Source of the DNA: Allolobophora icterica
Taxonomy: Eukaryota; Annelida; Clitellata; Crassiclitellata; Lumbricidae
DNA: 64,000 nucleotides
Reading direction: 5' to 3'
Assembly: GCA_963556255.1 (NCBI GenBank)
Contig: OY744605.1
Span: 39,492,108-39,556,107, forward strand
Shown one piece after another: positions 10,533 through 21,185 of the stretch. Under the pieces are notes generated by a model. It saw only the letters and a list, made by a program, of their open reading frames with translations. It was not told the origin of the DNA and made no database searches. How positions within the stretch are numbered: the first letter of the stretch is position 1; the number at the start of each line of letters is the position of its first letter. The position numbers and the translations under genes are program-made.

Positions 10533-13061
10533 ATGATACTTTTCTTCAGCAATTCAAGCAACGTGAGATTTGCAATGCAGTGGTGGACGCAGGAAGAAAC
10601 TATTTCGGCCATTAACCCTATTAATTTTTCAGGAGTAGTGTGTGGCTTACGCAACTGAATTGACCCTACCGGCACTGGTTGCCTACAGAGAGGAAATTAT
10701 ACGCGATTATAATACTGCATGTTAAAGTGAGAAACCTCGAGAAATAAAGTTGAACCTTGAGTGAGAAGTCATGCAAATGGGAAACAATGGCCGAGAAGTT
10801 GGATGACTGGAAAGAGCTATAGGGCATCAGTTATTTTGGCGACATGAGTGGCGTGACTGAAACCTTGAAGAGTGAAGACTAGGCTCGAGAAGTGGAGAGA
10901 GGACTAAAATCCTTGGCAAAATGAAGTAGCCTTTTGGTCTCGTAATTTCCAGGATGCCGTTTTATGAATCGTCTTTGAACAGCCTTAATTAATTATGTCC
11001 ACTCGGAAGCCATAAAATTGAAATAATAATATGCACAAATGAGGCGAATTCACTGTTTGAAATGTGATATCTTATTAATTAGGTCATTAAAACTGCCGAT
11101 TGTTCAAGACCTCGCCGTGATAATAATGTATCTTCCTTCTCAACCCTGAATCAGAAGAATAATTACACTGTTAACAACGAAGACTTACGCAAAGCCACGC
11201 ATACATTCATCCAACTCAACGTAACAATACTAACAATCAATCCACTCAAGTGTTCAGAATGTTCAGAAATGCTAAACAATAATCATTTGCATGAAATTCA
11301 GGCGACGCAAAATGAATTGTTTGTTTTGCATACCGACTTTTCTGCTTGCGACTGATCGGCAGAGCAGCTGACCAGAGTTGGATTTATAGCTGGGAAAAGA
11401 AGGCAGTACGGGTCAGCACCATAGACCTCATCAGCCCTCTAGCTCCGCAAGCTATCGGCCTATGCTTCGAGCTACCATTCTACACTCATCTTTCGCATCT
11501 ACGCCATCATCTCCCTTTCCATGTCGCTACTTCCCCTCCTCCTCCTCCACCTTCTCATCCTTCTCCTTTTCACTCTTCTTCCTACTCCTACCTCCTTCCT
11601 CTGCCTCCTTCTCCTCCCCGCTTTCTGATTCTCCTCCTCTCCTCCTTTTCCCACTGCTCCTCCTCTTGTTACTTTCTGCGCATCCTCCGTCTGTCTTCGG
11701 AGGGGAATCACGAAATTGCGTCGGCTTCTGTTATTGTTTTCTAAATGCGCACGTAGTTGCAGCAACATAATCGCCTCCTCGCACGCACACACTCACTCAC
11801 CGACCGGCGGGAACACGGCGCGCACCTGCGGGCAAAAGGGCGCATTGGTTATTGACTCTGTAGAAATATACAGTAAACGCAAAATGCAACGCACATCATC
11901 CTGGCAACTGCAAAATAACAGCAGAGTGCACCTAAGGTTGGCGGCCGCAGGCCGACGTACGATGGATTCCCATCTATTTAGTATTTTTAAGAAGTATGTT
12001 GCGTGTCGTCGAAACTATGCAAGTGCGTCAGAAGATTGAATCTTGCCTAGGCAGGATAGCCAACAGGCCACTCCCGCTGCAGTCGGCGCTGAGGCCTGAC
12101 AAGATAACAAGATCGGAGTGGGGCATTGGACTGACCTTCTTCAAGGCTGAGGCCAAAGAGCTCCAACCTCGTGAAGCCAGGAGACTTATCCAAGTTACAC
12201 GGTGACCTCGGATGCGTCTTGTTGTGAGGTCGGTGCATACTTTAACTGCGGCACAGGAGATTTTGCTCTGGTTATGACTTCCACCCAAGGGTCAAGAGGC
12301 CGCTCACGCTTTTAGACAAAACGATTAGCTCTGATCGTAAGTAAAATCATCAAACCAAGCAAGGCCACGATGTTAGAAAAACAACTAGGTCTAACCACCA
12401 TGCTAGACCCCTACTTCATTTCAACGAAGGCAACCAGAGCAGGTTTCGTAAGAAACACAAACATAGCAAACAAGGCCAAACGAAGTCAACAAGGTCGAGT
12501 CTAGTTTCGCACATGAAACCATTTCCGTGCTTTTCTGGTTATAGACGTACTTTCTTTTTCCTTACGAGTCTAACCTAATGACTTCCATAGCGCCGTTTTT
12601 ATGATGCTCAAGGGATTACTCGCTTAGAGTGAAAACAACTCGTAGTCCGTTAGAAAAGTGAAATTGAAATCCGAGAAATCCGAGAACCTATAGGAGCCAG
12701 GCTACGGCAAGTAACCGAGTTGAAACAGTTAAAATTAGACCTGACTGATATTCAAGAATTGATAGAAGACCGGAAACTGGGCACAGTGGGCAGTGAATAG
12801 CAAAGCTCTGGACGAAGTCGCGAGAAGAGCTGAGTGTAAAATACTGTCCTAAAGCGCATGCAAGGCCACAAAATGTTTCTGATGATTGAATGCGAATTTT
12901 TTTGATCCGAGAGTGGGCAATGATAGGCCCCTATATTGGCTGGTTTGAATGCAATGTCGTGATCTAACTATGAGATAGATTTAAACTGAATTATGCGCTC
13001 TGTGGGCATCAACGTGATCGAGGTAAATGTAGTGAATGTATAATGGAAGTATTTTGTTGTC
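10533..13061. other. No gene recognised; CT-rich tract and one GC-richer segment
   Basis: This lies inside the large PDE4 intron. A pyrimidine-rich CTCCT tract spans about 11,500-11,690. A GC-richer block at 12,020-12,290 has open frames on both strands, but I see no recognisable domain and no convincing pair of splice sites. Confidence 0.4.
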
Positions 13062-13066
13062 TTCTT

Positions 13067-13069
<3 letters not shown>

Positions 13070-13149
<80 letters not shown>

Positions 13150-13151
13150 GA

Positions 13152-13216
<65 letters not shown>
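13070..13216. repeat. (AAT)n array
   Basis: AAT triplets with one AAGAGT interruption. It is the tail of the minus-strand SINE that follows at 13,217-13,480. Confidence 0.95.
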
Positions 13217-13217
<1 letters not shown>

Positions 13218-13480
13218 TTCGTTTATCGATTCAAACTGACAAGTACGCAGTAAGATTACATGACATAGTAGTAACAGATGATACCAAAAATTTAACAAGA
13301 GTCAAATTTAACTGTTTGGTAGCCATGCAGGGTGCCCATCTGTCCTATTGCTCATTTGTTTCCGTCGCCATTTATGGAATGAAAGGCTGAGTCTACCTTG
13401 TGGGACTAGCGGGTATCGAACCCGCGTCCTTCTGATCTTCGTGCCAGCATGTTACCATTCAATCATCTTCCCGACCATAG
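13217..13480 (-). mobile_element. tRNA-derived SINE, family A
   Basis: On the minus strand a tRNA-like head with B-box GCGGGTTCGATACCCGC (about 13,405-13,425) is followed by a body containing GACAGATGGGCACCCTGCATG. It ends in CAGTTTGAATCGATAAACG and an AAT-type tail. The same body and tail recur at 15,405-15,605, 45,620-45,757 and, diverged, at 27,252-27,355, which defines a family. Confidence 0.7.
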
Positions 13481-15404
13481 AATTCTGAGTCACTTGCAGT
13501 TTCTCCAAATTTCCCTAAGAGATTTCTCTCGTGAGATGTGAATTACAGCAGTTAAGTCGGCTCGAAACCAGTAAGCCAATCAAATTTATGGAGTTGTTGA
13601 CCAGTGCCTAAGAGAAGAAATTCAATCCCAGTATATAGGGTTTAGAAGAAATTTGCTACTAGCTATCCATGACTGAACATCACCGAAACAGAAGGAAGTA
13701 GCTGGAAAGCGTGGTAAGGTGACGAACTATCCAATCAAAACAATAGCTGGGAGTAAGCAGCATACAATCCACGAAGCTATCAGTGAGTAAGCCTCTAATA
13801 AGCGCAAAAAGAGGCGAGTTGATGGCAAAAACTCAATGGAAAATCGCAGTCAAGGCATTCAGCGTCAAAGTAAGTTAGTTGATACATAATGAGTAGGTCC
13901 ACGAGGTTGCAGCTAAGATATAAGCCAACTGAAACGGGCACCAGAAAGACCGAATAATAGTGCTGAAGCCGGCAAAGAAGTGTAGGCCTACATCACGATC
14001 AACGGTATCGTGAGTCGCAATTAGGCGCAAAAGAATGCATGTAGTTTCTTATTTCCCTTCCTAATAATCGGTGCAATATCATATATCTCAATAAGAAATA
14101 ATGAAATAAGAAAAAGAAGCAATCAGAGTGGATTACTAAACAAACTATTTTCTAGCCACGCTGTAAATAGTTCCATAAAACCGCTAGCTTAGTTTTCTAT
14201 CAGCGATGCGTGTCAGCACTTCGAGTCGTGTGGTCGGGTCTCGTCTTGATTTAATCGTGCGCGCTGTACCGCTGAGAGTCGTCGTTACAGTGCAGAAGAA
14301 GGAGGCAATGCTAATTTTCGAATAATTGATCGCAAGAAGCAATAAACAACAGACCCGACCGACAGAACATTGGCAATCTAGATAGCATCCTTAGCCTTGG
14401 TTCAGGCCTCACTGCGGATGGTGAAGCTGGCTGAATAGATTCAGATTCTAGTCGGCTGCATGTAAATAATGTATACTTGGCAAGTCGTAAACTACGACAC
14501 TCGCTGACTGCAGGATTTGAAGTTGTGAGCGTTTAGAGGAAGCTCAACAACTTTCAAACAAGTTTAAAATACTGCAGAATCTTCATGAAGTTTGATATAT
14601 TAACACAATGTATGTTCATTTTGGTAAGAATACTTAATAGTAAAAAACAATAATAGGCCTTATAATAAGAACAACAACAATAATAATACAAATAATTATC
14701 TTAACTTGGCCATCCCAAAGCAAAGCTGCATACACTTTTCTTCTAAATCCTAATGTAGGCCTATCTTTCTATCTAATCTCCGGTAAAAAAATATGTCTAA
14801 TCTGAATATTCATGGGAAATATTCAAGGCAATATTGATTGGTTTCCATTCCCCGTAAACTTCAATTAAACATACCATTACGTATCTTCCCTCTTGACGCC
14901 CATAAAGCGAGAAGGTTATTGCCATCGTTTTCCCTCCAGTAAGTGCTATTAAAAGGTTGTCACACCATTTAGGTCACCGAGTGGCCTATTAGTCGTTCTG
15001 GGCTGAGACAAAAGTAGGCCTAAGTCTATTTGAAATGATCTACAAATAGGCATCGTCCCAACCGGGCAGCGCGGCCATGCATAAACCCCACGCACGGAAG
15101 CGTCATCACCCAGGTGCATGGGAGTGACGTGTGGCCGGAAATTACTGCGCCAAGAATTCAAATAACAACTGTTTATAATTTAATGCTGTATTTTCCATCG
15201 ATGTTTTTGCTTGTCTCTCAACCTGTTTTGAATACATTTAAATGACGTTCGCTTGATTTATTACAGCAAAAAGCACAGTTGCAATTAACTGCCCTTCCAC
15301 TATACCGTCGCACTAAGTTAAAATTTTGTGTTGGCGTCTCTTAATTAGGTTTTATGAAAAATGAAGCAACATCTATAAAGGCATTTTGAACAATGTTCTA
15401 ATAA
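13481..15404. other. Intronic DNA, no feature recognised
   Basis: No domain-bearing open frame, RNA gene or clear repeat apart from short AAT/AAC runs near 14,650-14,690. Confidence 0.4.
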
Positions 15405-15605
15405 TGATAATAAGCTTTATTAATTCAAACTGAAAAGTACGCAGTAAGATTACATTGAAACACAACAGTAGACCTACAATCAAGATCTTAATTAAACACA
15501 CGGTTTGGCAGCCATGCAAGGCGCCGCCGTAGAGGGTGATTACGGGTATCGAACCGCGATCTAATGCTCTCCTGGCCATGAGTGTTACCAATACTCTATC
15601 CCCTC
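15405..15605 (-). mobile_element. tRNA-derived SINE, family A
   Basis: Second copy of the family at 13,217. The minus strand has B-box CGCGGTTCGATACCCG near 15,545-15,562, the GCCTTGCATGGCTGCCA body block, and the CAGTTTGAATTAATAAAGC tail. Confidence 0.7.
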
Positions 15606-17484
15606 CCCATCAGACTGATGGTGAGATTTATAAATACAACCAAACTGGCGTGTCACTGTCATTACATAAATATAACCCTCTAGCGATATAAAAACAACAG
15701 TTACAAAGAAAAAAATCTTGGCTGCTAGTTAAAGAGTGAAAAGTTTATCAATTTGTTTGTGGAAATATCTAAGCTTCTCGTTAAAAATTAAAATAAATGA
15801 TTTTATTTTATTTGTGAGAAGCATAGATATTTCTACAAACAGACGAATAATTGCTCGTTGGTCAGACTGGGCTAATTAAGGCCTATGGTTTGGGTGCAAA
15901 TAAATACTCATGTTCAAGAAAATGTGCGCAAATAATCGTCTGAGCCTTTCTGAACATGTAAACTTCCCCGTGTTACGCAGGCCTACTCCTCCCAAGTAAA
16001 ATAAGAAGTCGAGTAATTACTTCATCACCTGTGCTGAGCCAACATCTAACAAATCTACCCTTGAGGTTCTCATTATATTAGTGTAACGTAATCCACCATT
16101 TAACCAAGAGACTCTGTTAAGAGGCGCCAAAGATTCGCAAAAGGAAACGCTGGTCGTTGGTTGCCTTGCTATAGCCATAGCAGAAACATTCTGTTCTCTG
16201 ACGACAAAGCGGCTGAGTTTCAGTCGGTGCATATGCGGCATGTTGAAGGCTCGTACGCAAATAGGATCACACGTATATCGAGTATCATAGCACCATTCAG
16301 CGCTGGAACTGCTTGAGACCGACGTAGGATGAAATTCGGTTATCTGTGTTGCCTCTCAACTCTTCGTCTCTGTCTGTCTGGCTTCGTCTGGTTTTCATCT
16401 GCCTCAATAACTGTTTCTATTCGCTGTCTGTGCACCCACTCTGCCTCGTATCGTCTCTGCAGGTTCTTCCTCTGCCTCTGTTTCTAAATCCACTTGTCTC
16501 TACCTCTCTGTTTGTACGTGTGTTGCTCTCTGTACCTCTATGTTGTCACTGGTTCTAAATCACGCCTCGCTTGACGCACATGCAGAGAGCGCTGAGGTTT
16601 GGAAGCAGCTGCGGACAGCGAACTCTTCCAATTAGGCGAAACATTTCGCGCCCAAGAGCTGAGAAGTAGAGCAAGAAGGAGAAGGAGATAAGATTCCTCA
16701 ACGCACAAAGACGTACGTAACACTCGCAGCTGTCGACAGCGGAACAGAACAGCGGAGAGGAGGACGTCGAGGTTCGAGGAAAACAGAGGGAAAGGGGGGA
16801 CGGCGTGAACCATGGCTTATCAAAGGCGTTTGCCAAGGGCGTCTTTGACGGAACTCTATCGGAAACATGCGGTTCTTTCGCTTAGCATCAGCGGCTGCTG
16901 CAGCGAATGGCGCCAAAAGCGGCGGTCGAGTGGGGAAAGGGTGATTTGATTTCAACATGGACTTCTATGGCGCCCGTTTGAAATGCACAAGACATCAACC
17001 TATGATACGCCAATTAATCTACTGGCTTCTGTCGATTTCCGTGTCTGTCGACTCAGTCAGTTGCAATGAGAATCGTAGGTCTAATGCAATCGAGTATTCG
17101 CTTGGCTCCATAAGCCTCCATTTAAAATAAACAGTTCAATGGCATTGCGCGAATATTTAGAAACGACCCCCCAACCTTCAACTCATTTGCACTTCTGCAT
17201 TTCGTGTAGTTCCTATGATGCGGCGTGCATATACTGTCTGAGTAATCCCGTTTTCCACCTCTGTTCCTCCTCCTCCTTCCCCTCCTCCTCCTCCTCCTCC
17301 TCCTCCTCCTCCTTCTCGTCCTTTCACTTGATCGACTCCTCCATCGGAAGAAGTTCCGTTGATCCTATATAACCTGTAAATGGTGTGGTCGAAATCCTCC
17401 TAATTCGCCGCTGGGTCATCCATTCAGAAGACGCTGCCTGCGTCTATCTTTCAGATCTAAAGATCGCTGCTAACCCTTTAGCAG

Positions 17485-17665
17485 ATATTTATTCATTTAT
17501 TTTTACCCATTTATTAAGCGCCACTAGCTAATGACCTAACATCAATCGATAGCGCTGAGCAATTATCAGTAACCTTTTCAGGGAGTCTCGACTCTCGAAC
17601 CTGTACTTCCCGCGTTACAAGGCGAGCGCTCTAACCAATCGGCTGCTTTGTCCCTTCAGCCGATT
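17485..17665 (-). mobile_element. tRNA-derived SINE, family B
   Basis: Minus strand: A-box-like GATTGGTTAGAGCGCTCG, anticodon-like CCTTGTAACGCGG, then B-box AGGTTCGAGAGTC. The body ends in AGTGGCGCTTAATAAATGGG and a TAAA/AAAT tail. Related heads lie at 18,250 (plus) and 47,650 (minus). Confidence 0.65.
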
Positions 17666-17977
17666 AATGGCACGGATGACTGACTTACTCCGAAGGTTGA
17701 GAATGTGCTAGAAAGTGTCTTTGTTGTAGTCTACACTTCCTATTACGGCACTGTAGCGTTGGACAGCATCTGTCGCCATTCACCACGACCCATCGATGGA
17801 GTAGGGCCTACATGTGAAGAATGATAAATAACATTAATTAATTTTATTAAGTCTGTCATTCGTTAATTCGCATTTCATAGGTACTCATTCACCTCCCTAT
17901 TCGTTCATTCGTTAATTAATTCGTTCATTCGTTCATTTATGCATTCGTACATAATATTGTGTTGATGTGTTTCTTAC

Positions 17978-18220
17978 TGTTCTCGGGTGTTGTTCGAAGC
18001 ATGCCACTTGGGTGAAGCCTCTGGCTGGTCACTGTTGTCTGCCGTCGACCGATAAAGAAAAGATTCTCTTCGGTGATGGAGACCAGTTGCTGCTGCTGCT
18101 GCAGACGATGACATGCTGGACGCAGGAGTTGATACAGAGGCAGATCCTGACGATCGTTCGTCCGTCGTGATGCTCACACTGCCGCGAAAGCTGGACGGCA
18201 TCTTCAGGTCGATCTCGAGG
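17978..18220 (-). CDS. PDE4: PDE4 exon: N-terminal region with RRESFLYRS PKA site (243 bp)
   Basis: The last third encodes HHRRESFLYRS followed by ASPKWH. This matches the strongly conserved RRESFLYRSDSDxxxSPK motif at the start of PDE4 UCR1, whose RRES serine is the PKA activation site. The first two thirds are a Ser/Ala-rich spacer. Acceptor GTTGTTCAG ends at 18,221, donor GTAAGA from 17,977. Phase 2 on both sides, and it joins the UCR1 exon in frame. Exons further upstream were not identified. Confidence 0.9.
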
Positions 18221-18249
18221 CTGAACAACCAAACAATACAAACCCAACA

Positions 18250-18430
18250 GTTACACGGTAGCCGATTCGTTAGACCGCTCGACTTGTAACGTGCACAGCA
18301 GAGGTTCGAGCCTTACTTTTAATTTAGACAGTTACTGCGTGTGGACCACGGGCAAGTCCATCATTCACGGTGAAAAACTGCTCGCCTCAGATTAAGATTT
18401 ATTTTCATTGAATGCACAATTAATGCAGCA
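18250..18430 (+). mobile_element. tRNA-derived SINE, family B
   Basis: Plus-strand head GCCGATTCGTTAGACCGCTC with B-box GAGGTTCGAGCC. The body ends in an AAT microsatellite (18,434-18,560). It lies just upstream of the RRESF exon. Confidence 0.6.
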
Positions 18431-18433
18431 TAA

Positions 18434-18435
18434 TA

Positions 18436-18520
<85 letters not shown>

Positions 18521-18667
18521 CAACAACAACAACAACAACAACAATAATAATAATAAATAGACCCTAATAATAATAATAATAATAATTATTATTATTGTTT
18601 ATTATTTATTATTATTATCTGGTTTTCCTAACTATACGTCATGACTTAATTGCGCTATACTAACAAA

Positions 18668-18706
<39 letters not shown>

Positions 18707-18827
18707 TTCAATGGCGTTGCATTCAGAGGCACTTTTGGGCACGAAGTCGGAGACGAGAACCAATAAACTGTTTTTAATCTTCTTTTACAGCCCGAGGGAT
18801 CTTTACTACCTCGGGAATAAAAAAAAA

Positions 18828-18869
<42 letters not shown>

Positions 18870-18870
18870 C
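18434..18870. repeat. AAT/AAC microsatellites
   Basis: Three AAT-type runs (18,434-18,600, 18,670-18,706, 18,830-18,868), the first with an internal AAC block and a reverse-oriented ATT segment at 18,585-18,617 that could form a hairpin. Confidence 0.9.
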
Positions 18871-19429
18871 ACGGCTTACGTAACAATCAATGCCCGGAAT
18901 TTCATAACTGCCACTTTCTGTCCTTGCTTCATCGACCCCAGCGAGGGTGAGATCGCTGATTCTGGCTAAGTTGACTCATCTCTGACAACATAACTTTTCT
19001 TAACCCATCCCAACGCTTCTTTGCGGTTTATACAACACATTCGCAAGGCGTATCGTTCATCACTGGACTACCTTCTAATTAGAATAATTGGTGGCATTCT
19101 ATTAGACCCAACAGATCTAGACACATGTAGCACTCGTTTGGTTTTCTTTAGGTTCAGTTTGAATCTCCCTCCTACCAGAGGAGAGAGGCATTTTAACACC
19201 ACTTCTACGATAAAAAAGCACATTGAAATTTTCATTACTGAAGTGGCCTGCAATGTCCAGTTCTCGTCACCGGTTTGGTTTGTTAAGCCAGCTGACCAGC
19301 GCAGTGGACAGCTGCCATCGCATCAACTGTGACCACAAAGCTGGAGGATGCATGGTAGCACCAGAGCTACGGTTCGAATCCCCCGTTCAAAAGATCAACT
19401 TATTTAGGCAGACCCTGAGCTCCTCTGCA

Positions 19430-20190
19430 GAATTTCAGGCTAACAACCATCCACTTCAAGAGATCATGGCTATACCATCTCCAGACCAAAACCATCCAGT
19501 CTTTCAGGCTGTCTGCTCTTTTCCATCGGCTCTTCCTGTTGCACAGACGGGGCTACCCTCACATCACATCATGGACTTTATCAGTTGTAACGAATTTGGT
19601 CCTGCAGTCCTTTCCTCTGCCATCTCTCGTACAAGCTTAAACCCCCTGCGGAAGGGCTGTTTTTCGGAGGCTGTTGCTCCTATCCTGCTTGGAGCACATT
19701 GTTGGCCTTACGGAAGAAGTTAGGTGGACTTCGTCCCGTTGCTATTGGCTATTTCTGCGTCTCGGGCTTCAAAGTGCGTCAGTGCCATTTTGCATTGAAC
19801 TAGTTATCTCCCTACTGTTCGCCACTGCAGCTTGAAGCCGGCATCTCGGTACGCCAGGTAGCTTTACAAACAACTCGACGGTTCCTCACTGACCTTTTAT
19901 AAGGTTCAGTCGTTGTGAAGCTGGACTTAAGGAACGCTTTCAACAGCCTCAACGACAAGCATATGTTTGAAGCAGTGACAAATGTGGTGGTCTCTGATTT
20001 ATATCCATATTGTCATCTTGCTAACAGAATGCCTTCAGTTATAAAGTACGATGCATTCTCTGTGTCGTCTAGTCTGGTCTTCAGCTGCAGGGTGACCTGC
20101 TAGAACGTCTCGTTTTATACTTACCTTAATTTGCAACTGCTGCCTTTCTCGTATGTCTTCTTCTCTGGTTTATCTTATATATATAAAATT
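19430..20190 (+). pseudogene. Non-LTR retrotransposon RT, N-terminal fragment
   Basis: Three successive frames carry parts of a reverse transcriptase. They are a GPDG-region-like stretch near 19,560-19,690, KKLGGLRPVAIGY near 19,712-19,750, and the motif A block KLDLRNAFNSL with a CHLAN segment (19,915-20,050). A frameshifted LQGDLLERL follows, equivalent to the QGDPLGPLLF motif. Frameshifts and stops show it is dead. The RT continues at 23,787 with YVDDLILGG, so about 3.6 kb was inserted into it. Confidence 0.75.
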
Positions 20191-20215
20191 ATATATATAT
20201 ATACATATATATATA

Positions 20216-21102
20216 CAGTCTTGTTGTCAAGACCTTAGACCTCAAGACCAAGACCAAGACCAAGATCTTGAACCTCAAAACCAAGACCAAGACCAAGACC
20301 TTGAACCTCAAGACCAAGACCAAGACCTTGAACCTCAAGACCAAGACCGAGACCAAGACCCAAAAAAATCACAGTCGTATCCAGACTTCTATTCCTTACT
20401 AAAAATTGTCCAGTCGGACTACTCGTTATTTTAATGAAAACATGAGTTTTTTCTTTTATTCAAGCAAAACAACTCTAAAATTTAATGGAGACTGCAGAGA
20501 ATTCCGAATTCGTATTTACAAAAGTCCTTCATGCGAAATGTTATTCCAAATGCCTGTTGAAATTTATAAAAACCAATTTGCTCAGAATTTTCTGACCAAA
20601 ACGTGACCTGTGGGGCCTCATAAAAATTTTGCCATGTGAAAAAACACGGTCTACAAGTGCTGAAATCGCTAGCACACAAAGCAGCTTTTCAAGAACCGGA
20701 TACATGTAAATGTACAAATTAATCATGAGTCTGTTTTGAAATCATTCCATTAAATAACCGGAAGTCAAAATAATTGTCCAAAACAACAGTGAAGCCTCAT
20801 TCACACCGTGTAAATACTACAGCAATAACTGTATGAGTAATTATTGGATAAATTTTTAAAATTCTTGTCGTTTGTTAAAATTAATGACTGTTCATATTGA
20901 CAAAAGTCTTGGTCTTGGTCTTGCAAAACCAAGACCAAGACCTTGAACCTCAAGACCAAGACCAAGACCAAGACCAAGACCTTGAACCTCAAGACCAAGA
21001 CCAAGACCTTTGGTCTCAAGACCAAGACCAAGACCAAGACTTTTAAAAACGAACTCGAGTGCACTCGAGACCAAGACCTTGGTCTCGAGGACAACAAGAC
21101 TG
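20216..21102. mobile_element. hAT-type deletion derivative nested in LINE
   Basis: Ends CAGTCTTGTTGTC and GACAACAAGACTG form inverted repeats. They are flanked on both sides by TATATATA, consistent with an 8-bp hAT duplication but inside TA repeats. Both subterminal regions consist of AAGACC/GGTCTT tandem units (20,225-20,370 and 20,905-21,090), and the two arms are largely inverted. The interior keeps a transposase C-terminal remnant. Confidence 0.7.
20550..20720 (-). pseudogene. hAT transposase C-terminal (dimerisation) fragment
   Basis: The minus-strand frame reads YPVLEKLLCVLAISALVDRV, then FSHGKIFMRPHRSRF and LVFINFNRHL. It matches the hAT dimerisation domain pattern (P.L..LA..VL.I.ASSA..ERVFS..G.I.RP.R..L.......LVFLK.N). 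No upstream DDE/RNase H region is present, so it cannot be active. Confidence 0.7.
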
Positions 21103-21185
21103 TATATATATATATATATATGGTGTACATGTGTGTGTATATATCTATATATATATGGTGTATATATGTGTATATATAATTATAA

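Noticed and set aside
17139..17372. Ser-rich plus-strand frame at 17.1-17.4 kb as an exon
   Set aside because: The serine run is a CTCCTC repeat, and there are no splice signals or homologous motifs.
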